Shown here piece by piece: positions 6,747 to 15,726 of a DNA stretch of 64,000 nucleotides. The stretch covers positions 1,633,845 to 1,697,844 of the forward strand of contig NZ_KE383842.1 in assembly GCF_000422465.1 (NCBI RefSeq), in the 5' to 3' direction. The number at the start of each line of letters is the position of its first letter. Positions within the stretch are counted from its first letter, which is position 1. The translations under genes and the position numbers were made by a program. The stretch is from Paenibacillus harenae DSM 16969. Lineage in GTDB: Bacteria > Bacillota > Bacilli > Paenibacillales > Paenibacillaceae. The notes below the pieces were generated by a model that searched no databases, was not told where the DNA came from, and saw only the letters and a program-made list of their open reading frames with translations.

Positions 6747-9503
6747 TTAACCCTTAAGATGAACGACGATATCGATCGGGTAACGGCCCGCGTTGCGCCC
6801 GTAGAGGGCGAGCCCGCCTTCGGTTGCTTCGAGCTGCAGCTTGAATTTGCGGGATGCGTTCAGCTTAGAAGTCAGCGCGCTTGGCACCGTCACCTTGCAC
6901 AGGTAACCATAGGAGCCCGCTTCCTCAAGCTTTCTGCTTACCTGCTGGTAATGCCAGGACAATAAGCCGCGGCTGTCAGCCGGATTATCGGGAAGCACGA
7001 TCGTATCCACAAGCTCCCCGTCGATCCGTACATTCAGCTTGGATGCATGCCGCTCAGAGCCGGTCATAAAATACGTGTTTCCGTTATATTCCGGATCAGC
7101 CAGCTTGCCGTGCATGAACGAGATATCCAGCTTTGCGGCCTCGCTCTCGCCTTTATTGCGCTTCAGCAAACGCTTGGCGCTCGCCTCAAAGTAAAGCTCC
7201 ACAGCATATATCGCCGCCTGCTCCTCCGACCCGGGAAGCTCAACCTCATAAGTGAAATGGCCGGCTTCGCCTCCGTTCGCCTTATGATTCTGCAGAGCGT
7301 TCCAGCTATACGGCCAATCGCTGTCCGAATAACTGCCCACCGGCACGCTTATCACTTGACCGTCGGCTTCATACCGCCCTTGAGGCTCGCCGCTGCGAAC
7401 ATCGAACGCAATAAAATTGCGGGTAATGACACTGCCTTTTGCCGTCAAGAGACGGACGGCAAGCACGGCTGCGGCATCCTGGTCCGGGAGTGTCAGGGAA
7501 AGCGGCTCAAGCCGACTTACGCCGTAACCATTCCACTCCACCTCTTCGATGCCCGATTCCGCAACGGTGCGCGTTCCCAGATTATCGTGCCACAGCTCCC
7601 AGGCCAGTTGCAGGGTCTCGCCGTGATACTGATCCGAGAAGCTGGAGCGCAGAAGCTCCACCGATACCTTGGAGCCCGCAGCCTGCGTCTGACAAGGAGG
7701 AGCGTCAATGACGATAAAATCAGGCGAGTGCAAATCGGCAACGGTCATGCCCGGCACGAACCATTCGTAGCCGAAATCCTTATCCGAGCCGTCGAGACGG
7801 TAATAACCGTTGAATTCATTGATGACATCGCGGAATTCCGTGAAGACGAAGCCGCACATTTTGTCATGACGGCGGAATTCATTCATCATGTAACGGTAAT
7901 GCCATGCCAGATCGCTGTCACCGGCACCGCCATCGATGCCCCACACGTTGCCGCATTCGCTGTTCATCAGAGGCGCATCGGTTTGTTTATTTCCTCCGAT
8001 GTAGTTAAACGCAGAGCCGGCATAAGTCTTCTCGACCACTTCCGAAACATGCTCGCGAAGCTCTTTGTAGCCGTTAATATAAAAATGCCATGTATTAAGG
8101 TCGGATTCCACATGGTCATAATTGCAAGGCGAATTATCCTCAATAATACGTGTCGAGTCTGCCTGCTTCGCCCAGCGGTATATGCGGCGAACCCATTCCT
8201 GCGTCTGCGGCAGATAGTTATGCGGGCGCCTGTCGTCAGCCGTCAGCGAAGCGGCGCTGCTATTCGTCTTCAGTCCCCAGGTTTCATTGAACATAACCCA
8301 GGAGAAGATCGACGGATGGTTATAATCGCGGTCAATGAGCTCGCTCGCTTCGCTTTCGTAAGCTTCCCTCGCCTGCTCGTCCGGGTCCCCCCAGAAACAA
8401 GGCATATCCTCCATCACAAGAATGCCCAGCTTATCGGCCCAGTATAGCTTGCGCGGCTCTTCGGGCTTAATATGGATACGAACGAAGTTAAGACCCAGCC
8501 GCTTCAGCAGATAGATCTCCTCCTGCATCTCCCGGTCCGTCGGATAAGTAAAAAATCCGGTTGGGTGGAAGGATTGATCCAGCGTTCCGTTCAAATACAC
8601 CGGCTTGCCGTTCAAGGTAATCCAGCGGTAATCCCGGTCGCCGACGATAGCCGTTCCGACCTCGCGCACGCCAAAGTACGTATGGATGTTATCGGTCCGG
8701 CCTGCGCTGGATAGGCTCACTTCCCCCTCATACAGATAAGGAGCTTCCGGACTCCACAGCTTGGGCTGATCGATCACGAACGACGTCCGGATCACATTGC
8801 TCCCCTCTGCCAGGAGTGCTTCAATCTGGTGGGAGACCTCCTCTTCGGCAAAAGAAAAGGAAAGCTTCGCTTGACCTGGATGACCCGCGATAATCGTGGT
8901 CGTCACCTCGACGGTACCGTCGATGCGGGTGTTGAACTTGGATTCGCGAACATAGTTTCGCGGCCTGGCTTCCATCCATACCGACTGCCATATGCCGCGT
9001 ATTTCACCATAGCCCTGCTTGCCCCGCGCTTGATAGCTGTGATCGAAATCTTCTGCGCGAACGATAATTTTATTCGCCGCATCCGCAGCCCATACATCCG
9101 TCACATCAAATTCAAAGGTGCCGTAGCCGCCCGTATGCGTGCCGACCGCTTGTCCGTTCACCCACACATCGCATTTGTAGTCGACTGCGCCGAAGCGAAG
9201 AAACACGCGGGAGCCGGCATCTGCCGGAGTCCAATCCGCTTCCCTGTAATACCAGGCAATCCCTTTATCGCTGCTGCCGATGCCGGACAGCGGGCTTGAC
9301 CACGAGAACGGAACCGTAATTTCGGATTGAAATTGCCCGGCGTCCGACTGATGCCAATTCGCTGCAAGCCCTTGATTCTCATGATCAAATTGAAAGGACC
9401 AGCTTCCGTTCAGATTAAGCCACTCTGTTCGCTGCCAGTCCGGACGCGGATATTCCGCCCGCGGAACATCGGTATGGGCGGCGTTTGCCGTATTCGTCAT
9501 CAT
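6747..9503 (-). CDS. Glycoside hydrolase family 2 protein (beta-galactosidase/glucuronidase-like)
   Basis: 918 residues in the GH2 domain order: an N-terminal jelly-roll sugar-binding domain (about 20-180, RTEWLNLNGSWSFQFD), an immunoglobulin-like domain (about 185-285) and a TIM barrel (about 290-600), followed by C-terminal beta domains. The catalytic acid/base is E407 in SWVMFNETWG and the probable nucleophile is E516 in LMNSECGNVWG. There is no signal peptide, so it acts in the cytoplasm on imported oligosaccharides. The exact linkage (beta-galactoside, glucuronide or mannoside) cannot be decided. It shares its strand with a sugar-type permease but has its own promoter flanked by an inverted repeat. 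Confidence 0.88.
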   Translation of the reverse strand: MMTNTANAAHTDVPRAEYPRPDWQRTEWLNLNGSWSFQFDHENQGLAANWHQSDAGQFQSEITVPFSWSSPLSGIGSSDKGIAWYYREADWTPADAGSRVFLRFGAVDYKCDVWVNGQAVGTHTGGYGTFEFDVTDVWAADAANKIIVRAEDFDHSYQARGKQGYGEIRGIWQSVWMEARPRNYVRESKFNTRIDGTVEVTTTIIAGHPGQAKLSFSFAEEEVSHQIEALLAEGSNVIRTSFVIDQPKLWSPEAPYLYEGEVSLSSAGRTDNIHTYFGVREVGTAIVGDRDYRWITLNGKPVYLNGTLDQSFHPTGFFTYPTDREMQEEIYLLKRLGLNFVRIHIKPEEPRKLYWADKLGILVMEDMPCFWGDPDEQAREAYESEASELIDRDYNHPSIFSWVMFNETWGLKTNSSAASLTADDRRPHNYLPQTQEWVRRIYRWAKQADSTRIIEDNSPCNYDHVESDLNTWHFYINGYKELREHVSEVVEKTYAGSAFNYIGGNKQTDAPLMNSECGNVWGIDGGAGDSDLAWHYRYMMNEFRRHDKMCGFVFTEFRDVINEFNGYYRLDGSDKDFGYEWFVPGMTVADLHSPDFIVIDAPPCQTQAAGSKVSVELLRSSFSDQYHGETLQLAWELWHDNLGTRTVAESGIEEVEWNGYGVSRLEPLSLTLPDQDAAAVLAVRLLTAKGSVITRNFIAFDVRSGEPQGRYEADGQVISVPVGSYSDSDWPYSWNALQNHKANGGEAGHFTYEVELPGSEEQAAIYAVELYFEASAKRLLKRNKGESEAAKLDISFMHGKLADPEYNGNTYFMTGSERHASKLNVRIDGELVDTIVLPDNPADSRGLLSWHYQQVSRKLEEAGSYGYLCKVTVPSALTSKLNASRKFKLQLEATEGGLALYGRNAGRYPIDIVVHLKG

Positions 9504-9585
9504 CTGTCTTCACAACCTCTCCATGCGGATGTAAAAATCGTTTCTCATTTTATTAATCCAATAGTTAATTAAATAAAAGAAAAAC

Positions 9586-9649
9586 AACTATTTCGTAAAC
9601 AGAATACGACTTTATAAACTAATTTGTCAACAAATCGTTTGAAATAGTT
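9586..9649 (-). promoter_or_regulatory. GH2 gene promoter flanked by an inverted repeat
   Basis: On the minus strand TTGACA (9625-9630) and TATTCT (9601-9606) are spaced 18 bases apart. The promoter is bracketed by AACTATTTC (9586-9594) and GAAATAGTT (9641-9649), exact inverted copies. The two sites around the core promoter look like paired operator half-sites, which fits sugar-controlled expression. The rest of the 378-base gap to the permease gene is AT-rich, with no convincing gene. Confidence 0.5.
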
Positions 9650-9809
9650 AGTATAATGAACTTTTAAATTAATAAAATTCACGTTTGAAAAAATTGGACA
9701 ACAGATCGCTTCGATAAACGTGTTGACGAATTGACTGCAAATTATAACGATCCAGAGCACGTTGGTGAGTAAAACAGGTGATGAGTGCACGACCAATATC
9801 GCCCCAGCC

Positions 9810-9858
9810 AAAAAAACAGGCAAGGTCCCTCCGTTTGCGAGGTGGCTTTGCCTGTTTT
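9810..9858 (-). terminator. Terminator of the fused permease gene
   Basis: Read on the minus strand, AAAACAGGCAA and TTGCCTGTTTT flank a 23-base loop region that itself contains complementary CCACCTC/GGAGGG, and a T-run follows. Confidence 0.7.
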
Positions 9859-9881
9859 CATGTATAACTTTTTCACAGTTT

Positions 9882-11546
9882 TTACAGCTTTCGAATCTGA
9901 CTTAATAACACTTCGGAGGTCAGCCATTTGCGGAACAACAGAAACAGGATGATCGGCGGCAAACTAAGCAGCGCTCCGAGCTGCAGAAATTCCGGAGCAG
10001 CCGCTTCTCCCGAATGGGACAGCTGCATGAAGCGCAGCATTGGCGAGAACGATTGCGGATTGGTTGTATATAACAGAGACGGATGATACGAATTCCAAAG
10101 CGCAACGAACTGCAGAATGCCTAGCGCCAGCAGCGGCTTCCATATTTTCGGAATAAACAAGGCAAACAACGTATGAAGCTCTCCTCTTCCTTCCGCAGCC
10201 GCCCTCGCCTTCAAATCGCCATATTTGCTGTTGAAGATGCTTTTAAGCACAAATACGCTCACAATATGAAAGAAACCGGTAAATAGCTGCGGAAATAACG
10301 TACCGATCATGCCGGCGCCATGAAAAAACATAAACTCGCTTATCGTCCCCGTTCCAATGACGAGTGCGAACAGCAAAAACAGTTTATACAGCCCGCGTCC
10401 GGGCAAATCCTTGACGGTTAACGGATATGCCAGCGTAACGGTCATCAGCAGATGGATGATAACGGCGGCAAAATTCAAAAACAGGTATGAAACCAAACTG
10501 CCGGCCGGCAGCCAGTCGAATACGGAACGCCCTACCCCTCCGCTTTGCGTAAAAGGATGGATGAACAGCAAGTATAACGGTACAATCACAGCTGCGGCGT
10601 ATAAGGAGGCAATGATGATTCCGGCTGCGCCGCTCCCCATGCCTGCCGGCGCGATCCTGGGAACGGAGAAACGGCTGAATAAATCTACTAGAAACGATCC
10701 CCTTACGATGAAATACGCCCCTAACGTGAATAACAGCTGAATCGCAAGCTGAATGATGCCAACCGCTGCTGCGACGCTGAATTCCGCTTGAAGAAGACCT
10801 GCCCGATAGCTGAAAGTATCGAGCGTATCTCCGGTTTCGGAGACTAACGGATTAACGAGGCTGTGAATGAGCTCGAAATCGGTGCTTAGCACTGCGGACA
10901 TTTGAAGCAGTCCGAAAGCGGTTACGGCTCTAAGCGCAGGATATACATGCCATTGCATGAAGCTTCCGCCAGGAATGCCCGGATCCCGCGCTTTCCCGGA
11001 ATCGCTGCCATACTTGGCTGCAATGGCGGCAAGAGCAACCGCTATCGGAATGCCGCATGTTTTCAGCAGCTCCGTAAGGATGACGAGCGGCCGGAATGAG
11101 GATGGATCGGCAAGCAGGAAATTTTCCCCCATGGAAAACGGCGATTGCGAAGGCGAGAACGCATAGATCGCTACGCTTGCGATGACGACGGAAGGCAGAA
11201 AAAAAGGCAGCAAAAACAATGCCGAGAAGATCTGTCTCCATCCGTTCCAGCGGATTGTGCTGAGTGCCAGGGCGACGACGAACGCGACGATAGCGCTTGC
11301 CAATACATATCCGATTTTGATCACAAGCGTATTGGCAAGCACCTGACGAAAATCGGGATTCTGAAATAGATGGATATAATGCCGAAATCCGACCCATTCG
11401 CTGGAAAAGATGCCTGAAAACGGTTTATAGTCTTCCATGGACAAAATAATACCGTAGCAAAAAGGCCATATTTTAAAAATGAAAATCAATAAAATAGCCG
11501 GCATTACAATGATATAATGCAGCTTATACTTCCAAATTTTATCCAT
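9882..11546 (-). CDS. Fused sugar-type ABC transporter permease (two permease halves in one chain)
   Basis: 554 residues, almost entirely hydrophobic. It reads as two MalF/MalG-like halves in tandem (about 1-285 and 295-554), where most bacteria have two separate genes. The second half has a recognisable cytoplasmic EAA loop (AAAEGRGELHTLFALFIPKI). The first half has a degenerate version (ARDPGIPGGSFMQWHVYPAL). No ATPase or soluble binding-protein gene is next to it, so it would need components encoded elsewhere. It is divergent from the sugar sensor operon and on the same strand as the GH2 enzyme, which suggests uptake of a GH2 substrate (inference). Confidence 0.75.
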   Translation of the reverse strand: MDKIWKYKLHYIIVMPAILLIFIFKIWPFCYGIILSMEDYKPFSGIFSSEWVGFRHYIHLFQNPDFRQVLANTLVIKIGYVLASAIVAFVVALALSTIRWNGWRQIFSALFLLPFFLPSVVIASVAIYAFSPSQSPFSMGENFLLADPSSFRPLVILTELLKTCGIPIAVALAAIAAKYGSDSGKARDPGIPGGSFMQWHVYPALRAVTAFGLLQMSAVLSTDFELIHSLVNPLVSETGDTLDTFSYRAGLLQAEFSVAAAVGIIQLAIQLLFTLGAYFIVRGSFLVDLFSRFSVPRIAPAGMGSGAAGIIIASLYAAAVIVPLYLLFIHPFTQSGGVGRSVFDWLPAGSLVSYLFLNFAAVIIHLLMTVTLAYPLTVKDLPGRGLYKLFLLFALVIGTGTISEFMFFHGAGMIGTLFPQLFTGFFHIVSVFVLKSIFNSKYGDLKARAAAEGRGELHTLFALFIPKIWKPLLALGILQFVALWNSYHPSLLYTTNPQSFSPMLRFMQLSHSGEAAAPEFLQLGALLSLPPIILFLLFRKWLTSEVLLSQIRKL

Positions 11547-11583
11547 CTGGCTGTCACGCTCCCCATCCCCTAATTTTTACTAA

Positions 11584-11612
11584 ATTATACGGGCTGGCGC
11601 CGGAATTGTATA
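11584..11612 (-). promoter_or_regulatory. Promoter of the fused permease gene
   Basis: On the minus strand TATACA (11607-11612) and a perfect TATAAT (11584-11589) are spaced 17 bases apart, 38 bases before the ATG. Confidence 0.45.
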
Positions 11613-11669
11613 GTAAGCAGAAACGCCTATCGGTGTCCCTGTCTGAGGACGCAACCGTTTCTCGATGAA

Positions 11670-11712
11670 ATATAAGCCCATTTATAAGTGCTAAACTTAT
11701 AAAGTCTTATAT
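11670..11712. repeat. Four-part dyad repeat in the divergent promoter region
   Basis: ATATAAG, TTATAAG, CTTATAA and CTTATAT follow one another with gaps of 5, 7 and 3 bases, so two half-sites in one orientation face two in the other. The array lies between the divergent permease and sensor promoters and is a plausible binding region for the YesN-like regulator or another sugar regulator. AT-richness makes chance a real alternative. Confidence 0.4.
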
Positions 11713-11737
11713 TTGAAGAACTAACGCCGGCCGCGCC

Positions 11738-11766
11738 TTTCGATTACGCTTGGATTCTTGTATAAT
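11738..11766 (+). promoter_or_regulatory. Promoter of the sensor operon
   Basis: A perfect TATAAT (11761-11766) is preceded at 17 bases by TTTCGA (11738-11743), a poor -35 box. The weak -35 would fit a regulator-dependent promoter. Confidence 0.4.
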
Positions 11767-11801
11767 TAGCCTCTAAATGGATGCTGTAAGGGAGAAGCAC
11801 T

Positions 11802-12800
11802 ATGTCAAATCGAAAATGGAATATCGGGATCGCCGTCCTGTTCCTATTATTCGCCTGCTTTCTGCTGAGCTTCCTGTTCTCAACGGTTCGCATCCGGGCG
11901 CTGATTCAGCCTATATTTGAAGTAAACGAAAGCATGGAAGCAGCCCGTCACGTCGTGTTTATCGCGCAGGAGCTGGATAACCCTTATTGGCGGTCAATCG
12001 AAGCAGGCGCGCGGGATGCGTCCCGCAAGTACGGCTTCCTGCTCGATTACGAGGGTCCGTACCGCATCAATCCGGAGGAACAAATCAAACTGCTCGAGAA
12101 AGCGATTGCCTCGAAAGTAGATGCGGTTCTGCTGCAAGGGCTGAATGATCCCCGCTATCGTTCGGTCATCGACACAACCGTTAGCCAGGGGATCCCGGTC
12201 ATTACGGTGGATACGGACGAGCCCGGCAGCAAACGCTTGACCTATGTCGGCACCGACAATTATGAAGCGGGCAAACGAATGGGAGAGCTCGTGGCGGAGG
12301 CGTCCTCCGGACAAGGCGTAATTGCCGCCCTGATCGGGAATGAAGCCTCGCCGAATCAGCAGCTCCGGCTTAACGGCTTCCGCGAGGTGATCGGACGTTA
12401 CCCGGGGCTTGCCGTCGCACAGGTTCGTTCGTCGAACATTTCCAGGCTGCAGGCGGCCAGTGAAACGGAGGATATTCTATCGAAATACCCGAAGGTCGGC
12501 TATTTGGTCGGATTCAGCGCATTGGACGGGATCGGCATGCTGGAGGCTGCGGAACGGACGAGCTCCGGACAATTGCGGATATTTGCTTTCGATGACCTGG
12601 AGGAAACGTTAACCGGCATACGGGAAGGAAAAATAATGGCCTCGATCGTGCAGCAGCCTTATGAGATCGGACGCGAAGCGATTGTTCAGCTGGATGCCCA
12701 TTTCCAAGGGAAGAAGCTCCCGAAGCAGCTGTATACGCCGGCTAACGTGCTGAATCGCCGTACGGTTGACGATGGCGGAAACGGAGACGATAAGCGATGA
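11802..12800 (+). CDS. Membrane-anchored sugar-binding sensor protein (periplasmic-binding-protein fold)
   Basis: 332 residues. An N-terminal transmembrane anchor (IGIAVLFLLFACFLLSFLF) has no lipobox cysteine. A type I periplasmic-binding/LacI-like sugar-binding domain follows (VVFIAQELDNPYWRSIEAGA, QGIPVITVDTDEPGSKR, IAALIGNEASPNQQLRLNGF). The gene overlaps the next one (kinase) by four bases (ATGA), so the two are translationally coupled. Membrane-bound binding proteins encoded with LytS/YesM kinases, such as the clostridial XylFII-LytS xylose sensor, present sugar to the kinase outside the cell; the same role is likely here. Sugar identity is unknown. A TM anchor and the kinase neighbour argue against an ABC transporter component. 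Confidence 0.82.
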   Translation: MSNRKWNIGIAVLFLLFACFLLSFLFSTVRIRALIQPIFEVNESMEAARHVVFIAQELDNPYWRSIEAGARDASRKYGFLLDYEGPYRINPEEQIKLLEKAIASKVDAVLLQGLNDPRYRSVIDTTVSQGIPVITVDTDEPGSKRLTYVGTDNYEAGKRMGELVAEASSGQGVIAALIGNEASPNQQLRLNGFREVIGRYPGLAVAQVRSSNISRLQAASETEDILSKYPKVGYLVGFSALDGIGMLEAAERTSSGQLRIFAFDDLEETLTGIREGKIMASIVQQPYEIGREAIVQLDAHFQGKKLPKQLYTPANVLNRRTVDDGGNGDDKR

Positions 12801-14248
12801 CGATCCGTACGAAGCTGCTCATTTTCATCCCTCTACTCGTCCTGCTCGTAGGCTCGGTCTCCTTCTTTCTGTATCAGAGCGGCAAGCTCGTGCAGCAAAG
12901 CTATCATATGATGATGGACCGTCTGTTATTGTACAAGTCTTCCGTCCGGACAACCGACGATACTCTTAACAGGCTGTATATCTATCTGCTGAATCCGAAT
13001 GACAGCAGCCGGTTGCAGCTGAAGGAGGCGCGATTTCGCTTACGGGACCAACGCGCGGCTCTTGAGGAGCAGTTACATTACTCCCATCATGCAGCGGCAC
13101 TGGAGAACTACGTGCATATGGTCGATACGTTCATGGAGCAAGAGCAGGCGGCTTTCGACGCCGCGCAGGGACAGACTCCCCGCTCCGCCCTCGCCCTATA
13201 CGCCGAGGCGGAGAAGACAGCCGGCTTCATCCGCGAGGACGGGCAGCTGCTTGTTGACCAGGAGCTGGACTTCTATCAGCCGGTCTATCAACGCATACAA
13301 GCCGAGAATAACCGGATGAACCGGCTTGGCGCCGCCGTATTCGTCATCAATACGCTGATGAGCATCCTCATTGCGGTCTGGATTTCCCGCAGCGTTACCG
13401 GTCCCGTCAACCGGCTGGTCGCCCGGGCCAAGCAAATTTCCAAAGGCGAGCTGAAGGCAAAGCCTTCGCCGTTTCGCGCGAGCGATGAGCTTGGCGCATT
13501 ATCGGAGGCGCTCGAACAAATGTCGAACGACCTGTCCGTATTCATCGAGAAGGACAAAGCAAGCTTAGAGAAAGACCGCCTCGTCAAGGAGCTGGAGCTG
13601 CATGCGCTGCAGAGTCAGATTAATCCTCATTTTTTGTTCAATACGCTGAATGTGTTATCCAAGCTTGCGCTGCTGGAAGGAGCCGAGCGGACAAGCGATC
13701 TGATCGTGTCCATGTCGAACCTGCTGCGGTACAATTTGCGAAACCTGGACCAGCCGGTGACTCTGCAGGATGAAGTCCGGCATGTGCAGGCGTATTTTAA
13801 AATCCAGCAAGCCCGCTTCCGGGACCGGGTACGGCTCGAGCTGGACATCGATCACACGGTTCTGCGCGTTCCGATTCCGGCGTTAACGCTTCAGCCTCTT
13901 GTGGAGAATGCCTTCCTGCACGGGATTGAGCAGATGGAGAGCGGCGCGATGATTCGTCTCGGCATCTCGCGGTCGCCGGAAGGGGTATCCGTATCCGTGA
14001 CGGACAACGGCCGCGGAATGAGCGGGGAGGAACGCTTGAGCCTGCTGCGGCTCGAAGCCGGGACGGATAACAAACAGTCTACGGGACTGGGCACCAGAAA
14101 CGTGTTCAAACGGCTGCAGTTATTTTATGATAAGCCCGCTATGATCGACATCAAGAGTGAGCCGGGAAAAGGAGCAACGGTTACGATTCTGATCCCGGAG
14201 CAAAAGGAAGGTGAACAAGCGTATGTACCGACTTCTGATCGCGGATGA
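12797..14248 (+). CDS. YesM-family sensor histidine kinase
   Basis: 483 residues. TM1 lies at about 8-27, an extracellular region of about 150 residues follows, TM2 is at about 177-197, and a HAMP domain runs to about 255. The His_kinase domain has the phospho-acceptor H278 in QSQINPHFLFNTLN, and the ATP-binding motif TDNGRGMSGEE lies near 415. This is the LytS/YesM class. It sits between the anchored sugar-binding protein and the response regulator and overlaps both, forming a three-component sensing unit. The extracellular part is helical and lacks an obvious ligand domain, consistent with sensing through the partner protein (inference). Confidence 0.9.
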   Translation: MTIRTKLLIFIPLLVLLVGSVSFFLYQSGKLVQQSYHMMMDRLLLYKSSVRTTDDTLNRLYIYLLNPNDSSRLQLKEARFRLRDQRAALEEQLHYSHHAAALENYVHMVDTFMEQEQAAFDAAQGQTPRSALALYAEAEKTAGFIREDGQLLVDQELDFYQPVYQRIQAENNRMNRLGAAVFVINTLMSILIAVWISRSVTGPVNRLVARAKQISKGELKAKPSPFRASDELGALSEALEQMSNDLSVFIEKDKASLEKDRLVKELELHALQSQINPHFLFNTLNVLSKLALLEGAERTSDLIVSMSNLLRYNLRNLDQPVTLQDEVRHVQAYFKIQQARFRDRVRLELDIDHTVLRVPIPALTLQPLVENAFLHGIEQMESGAMIRLGISRSPEGVSVSVTDNGRGMSGEERLSLLRLEAGTDNKQSTGLGTRNVFKRLQLFYDKPAMIDIKSEPGKGATVTILIPEQKEGEQAYVPTSDRG

Positions 14249-15575
14249 CGAGGCGCTGGAGCGCGAAGGCTTGGAATGGATCATTCGGCGCATGCTGCCT
14301 GACCGGTTCCAGGTCATTCATGCGGCGAACGGGCGCGAGTCGATCGAACGGGCCGAGGAGCATCGCCCTCATATTATTATGATGGACGTGAATATGCCCG
14401 GCATACAAGGACTGGAAGCCGTCCGGGAAATTAAGAATAAGCTGCCGGATGCCAAATTCGTCATGGTGACGGCCTATGATTATTTCGCGTACGCCAAGGA
14501 GGCGCTGTCGCTCGGCGTTAAGGAATACCTCGTCAAGCCCGCGGGACGGGAGCAGATCGTTCATACGTTAGAGCAGCTTATGCAAGAGCTTGACGATGAG
14601 AAACGCAAGCGCTCCGAGGAGCTCGAGCTCAAGGCTAAACTGTCGCAGCTGCTGCCGCTCGCAGAGAACGAGCTGGCGATGATGCTCATGATCAATCCGG
14701 TTACGGATACGCAGCCGGAGCAGCTGTCCGATTGGCTGGACTTCCCTCTCGATCAAGGCTGCGCCTTCGTTCTTGCTTTACCGGAAATCATGCAAGCCGA
14801 TCATAAACCGAAGATAGCCGACGCCGTTAGGAGCTACGTTAAATCCTTCGAGAAGAACAGCATCGTCAGTTCCATGATCGACCGGCACATGGCGGTCTTC
14901 CTTCGAAAATCGCCAACCGCGGCGGAGGAGCGTTGGAAGGACCGGACTTCGTCGTTCGGCGAAGAGCTGCGCGCGCTTGCAGCCAGGCTCCTGGAAGCAG
15001 AAGCATCCATCGGAATAGGGACGACGAGATCCGGGGCCGAGGGTCTGCGCAAATCGTATTTCGAGGCCGTGTTCGCCTCAACCTATTACGAGCAAAGCGG
15101 CAAGGTGTGCCGGTTCGATGAGCTGACGCAGCGGAACGGCCTGTTGAACGAGGAGCTTGGGGATCGGTCGGTGAAGGCGGATCACGCGGATTCCGCCCGC
15201 CAAGCATACGTTCTGACAGCCATGCAGCGCATACGAGAACAGCGGGAGCAGCATACGCAATCCGTGCTGGACCGGGCGCAGAGCTATATCCAAAGCCGGT
15301 ATACCGAAGAGCTCTCGCTTGAAGAGGTGGCCGACCACGTTCATTTGAATCCTCATTATTTCAGCAAAATCTTCAAGCAGCTGGTAGGCACGACCTTTAT
15401 CGATTATGTAACCGGCCTTCGGATCGATAAGGCGATAGCGTTGATGGCCGAAGGTCATTTAAGCCTGAAGGAGGTTTGCTTCGAGGTCGGGTACAATGAT
15501 CCGAATTATTTCAGCCGCGTCTTCAAGAAAGTAACGGGGCTTCCCCCTTCGGAATACCGTAACAAAAGTAAATAA
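14223..15575 (+). CDS. YesN-family response regulator with AraC-type DNA-binding domain
   Basis: 450 residues. The receiver domain (1-120) has acidic D8/D9, the phospho-acceptor D55 in IIMMDVNMPG and the conserved lysine in YLVKPAG. A middle region without a recognised fold (about 130-340) is followed by two AraC helix-turn-helix motifs at the C-terminus (LEEVADHVHLNPHYFSKIF; LKEVCFEVGYNDPNYFSRVF). The ATG at 14223 is preferred over the GTG at 14211 because GGAAGGTG lies 9 bases before it. The gene overlaps the kinase by 26 bases. Likely targets are the symporter, the permease and the GH2 gene. Confidence 0.9.
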   Translation: MYRLLIADDEALEREGLEWIIRRMLPDRFQVIHAANGRESIERAEEHRPHIIMMDVNMPGIQGLEAVREIKNKLPDAKFVMVTAYDYFAYAKEALSLGVKEYLVKPAGREQIVHTLEQLMQELDDEKRKRSEELELKAKLSQLLPLAENELAMMLMINPVTDTQPEQLSDWLDFPLDQGCAFVLALPEIMQADHKPKIADAVRSYVKSFEKNSIVSSMIDRHMAVFLRKSPTAAEERWKDRTSSFGEELRALAARLLEAEASIGIGTTRSGAEGLRKSYFEAVFASTYYEQSGKVCRFDELTQRNGLLNEELGDRSVKADHADSARQAYVLTAMQRIREQREQHTQSVLDRAQSYIQSRYTEELSLEEVADHVHLNPHYFSKIFKQLVGTTFIDYVTGLRIDKAIALMAEGHLSLKEVCFEVGYNDPNYFSRVFKKVTGLPPSEYRNKSK

Positions 15576-15590
15576 TGGTAAAGATTGAAC

Positions 15591-15619
15591 GTCCATGTCA
15601 TGCCGACATGGACTTTTTT
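15591..15619 (+). terminator. Terminator of the three-component sensor operon
   Basis: GTCCATGTC-ATGCC-GACATGGAC is followed by six T residues, 16 bases after the regulator stop codon. It separates the sensor operon from the symporter gene. Confidence 0.85.
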
Positions 15620-15726
15620 ATGCTCGGGCAGTCAACAAAATGCTAGTTTCCCCTTATTGCCCCGCAAACTGGAGGAAGCCCGAATTTAATGCGGGAACAA
15701 CACGGATAAGTGAAGGTAATTGACCG

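Noticed and set aside
7047..8447. Long plus-strand open frame (466 codons) inside the GH2 gene
   Set aside because: It is antisense to a gene with clear catalytic motifs, has no recognisable domain, and is explained by codon bias of the opposite strand.
9569..9823. Minus-strand frame of 84 codons between the permease and GH2 genes
   Set aside because: It covers the GH2 promoter, the inverted repeat and AT-rich sequence, has no good ribosome site and no family resemblance.
9781..9867. Plus-strand frame of 28 codons starting MSARPISPQP
   Set aside because: It lies across the permease terminator hairpin and ends in it; composition is accounted for by the terminator.
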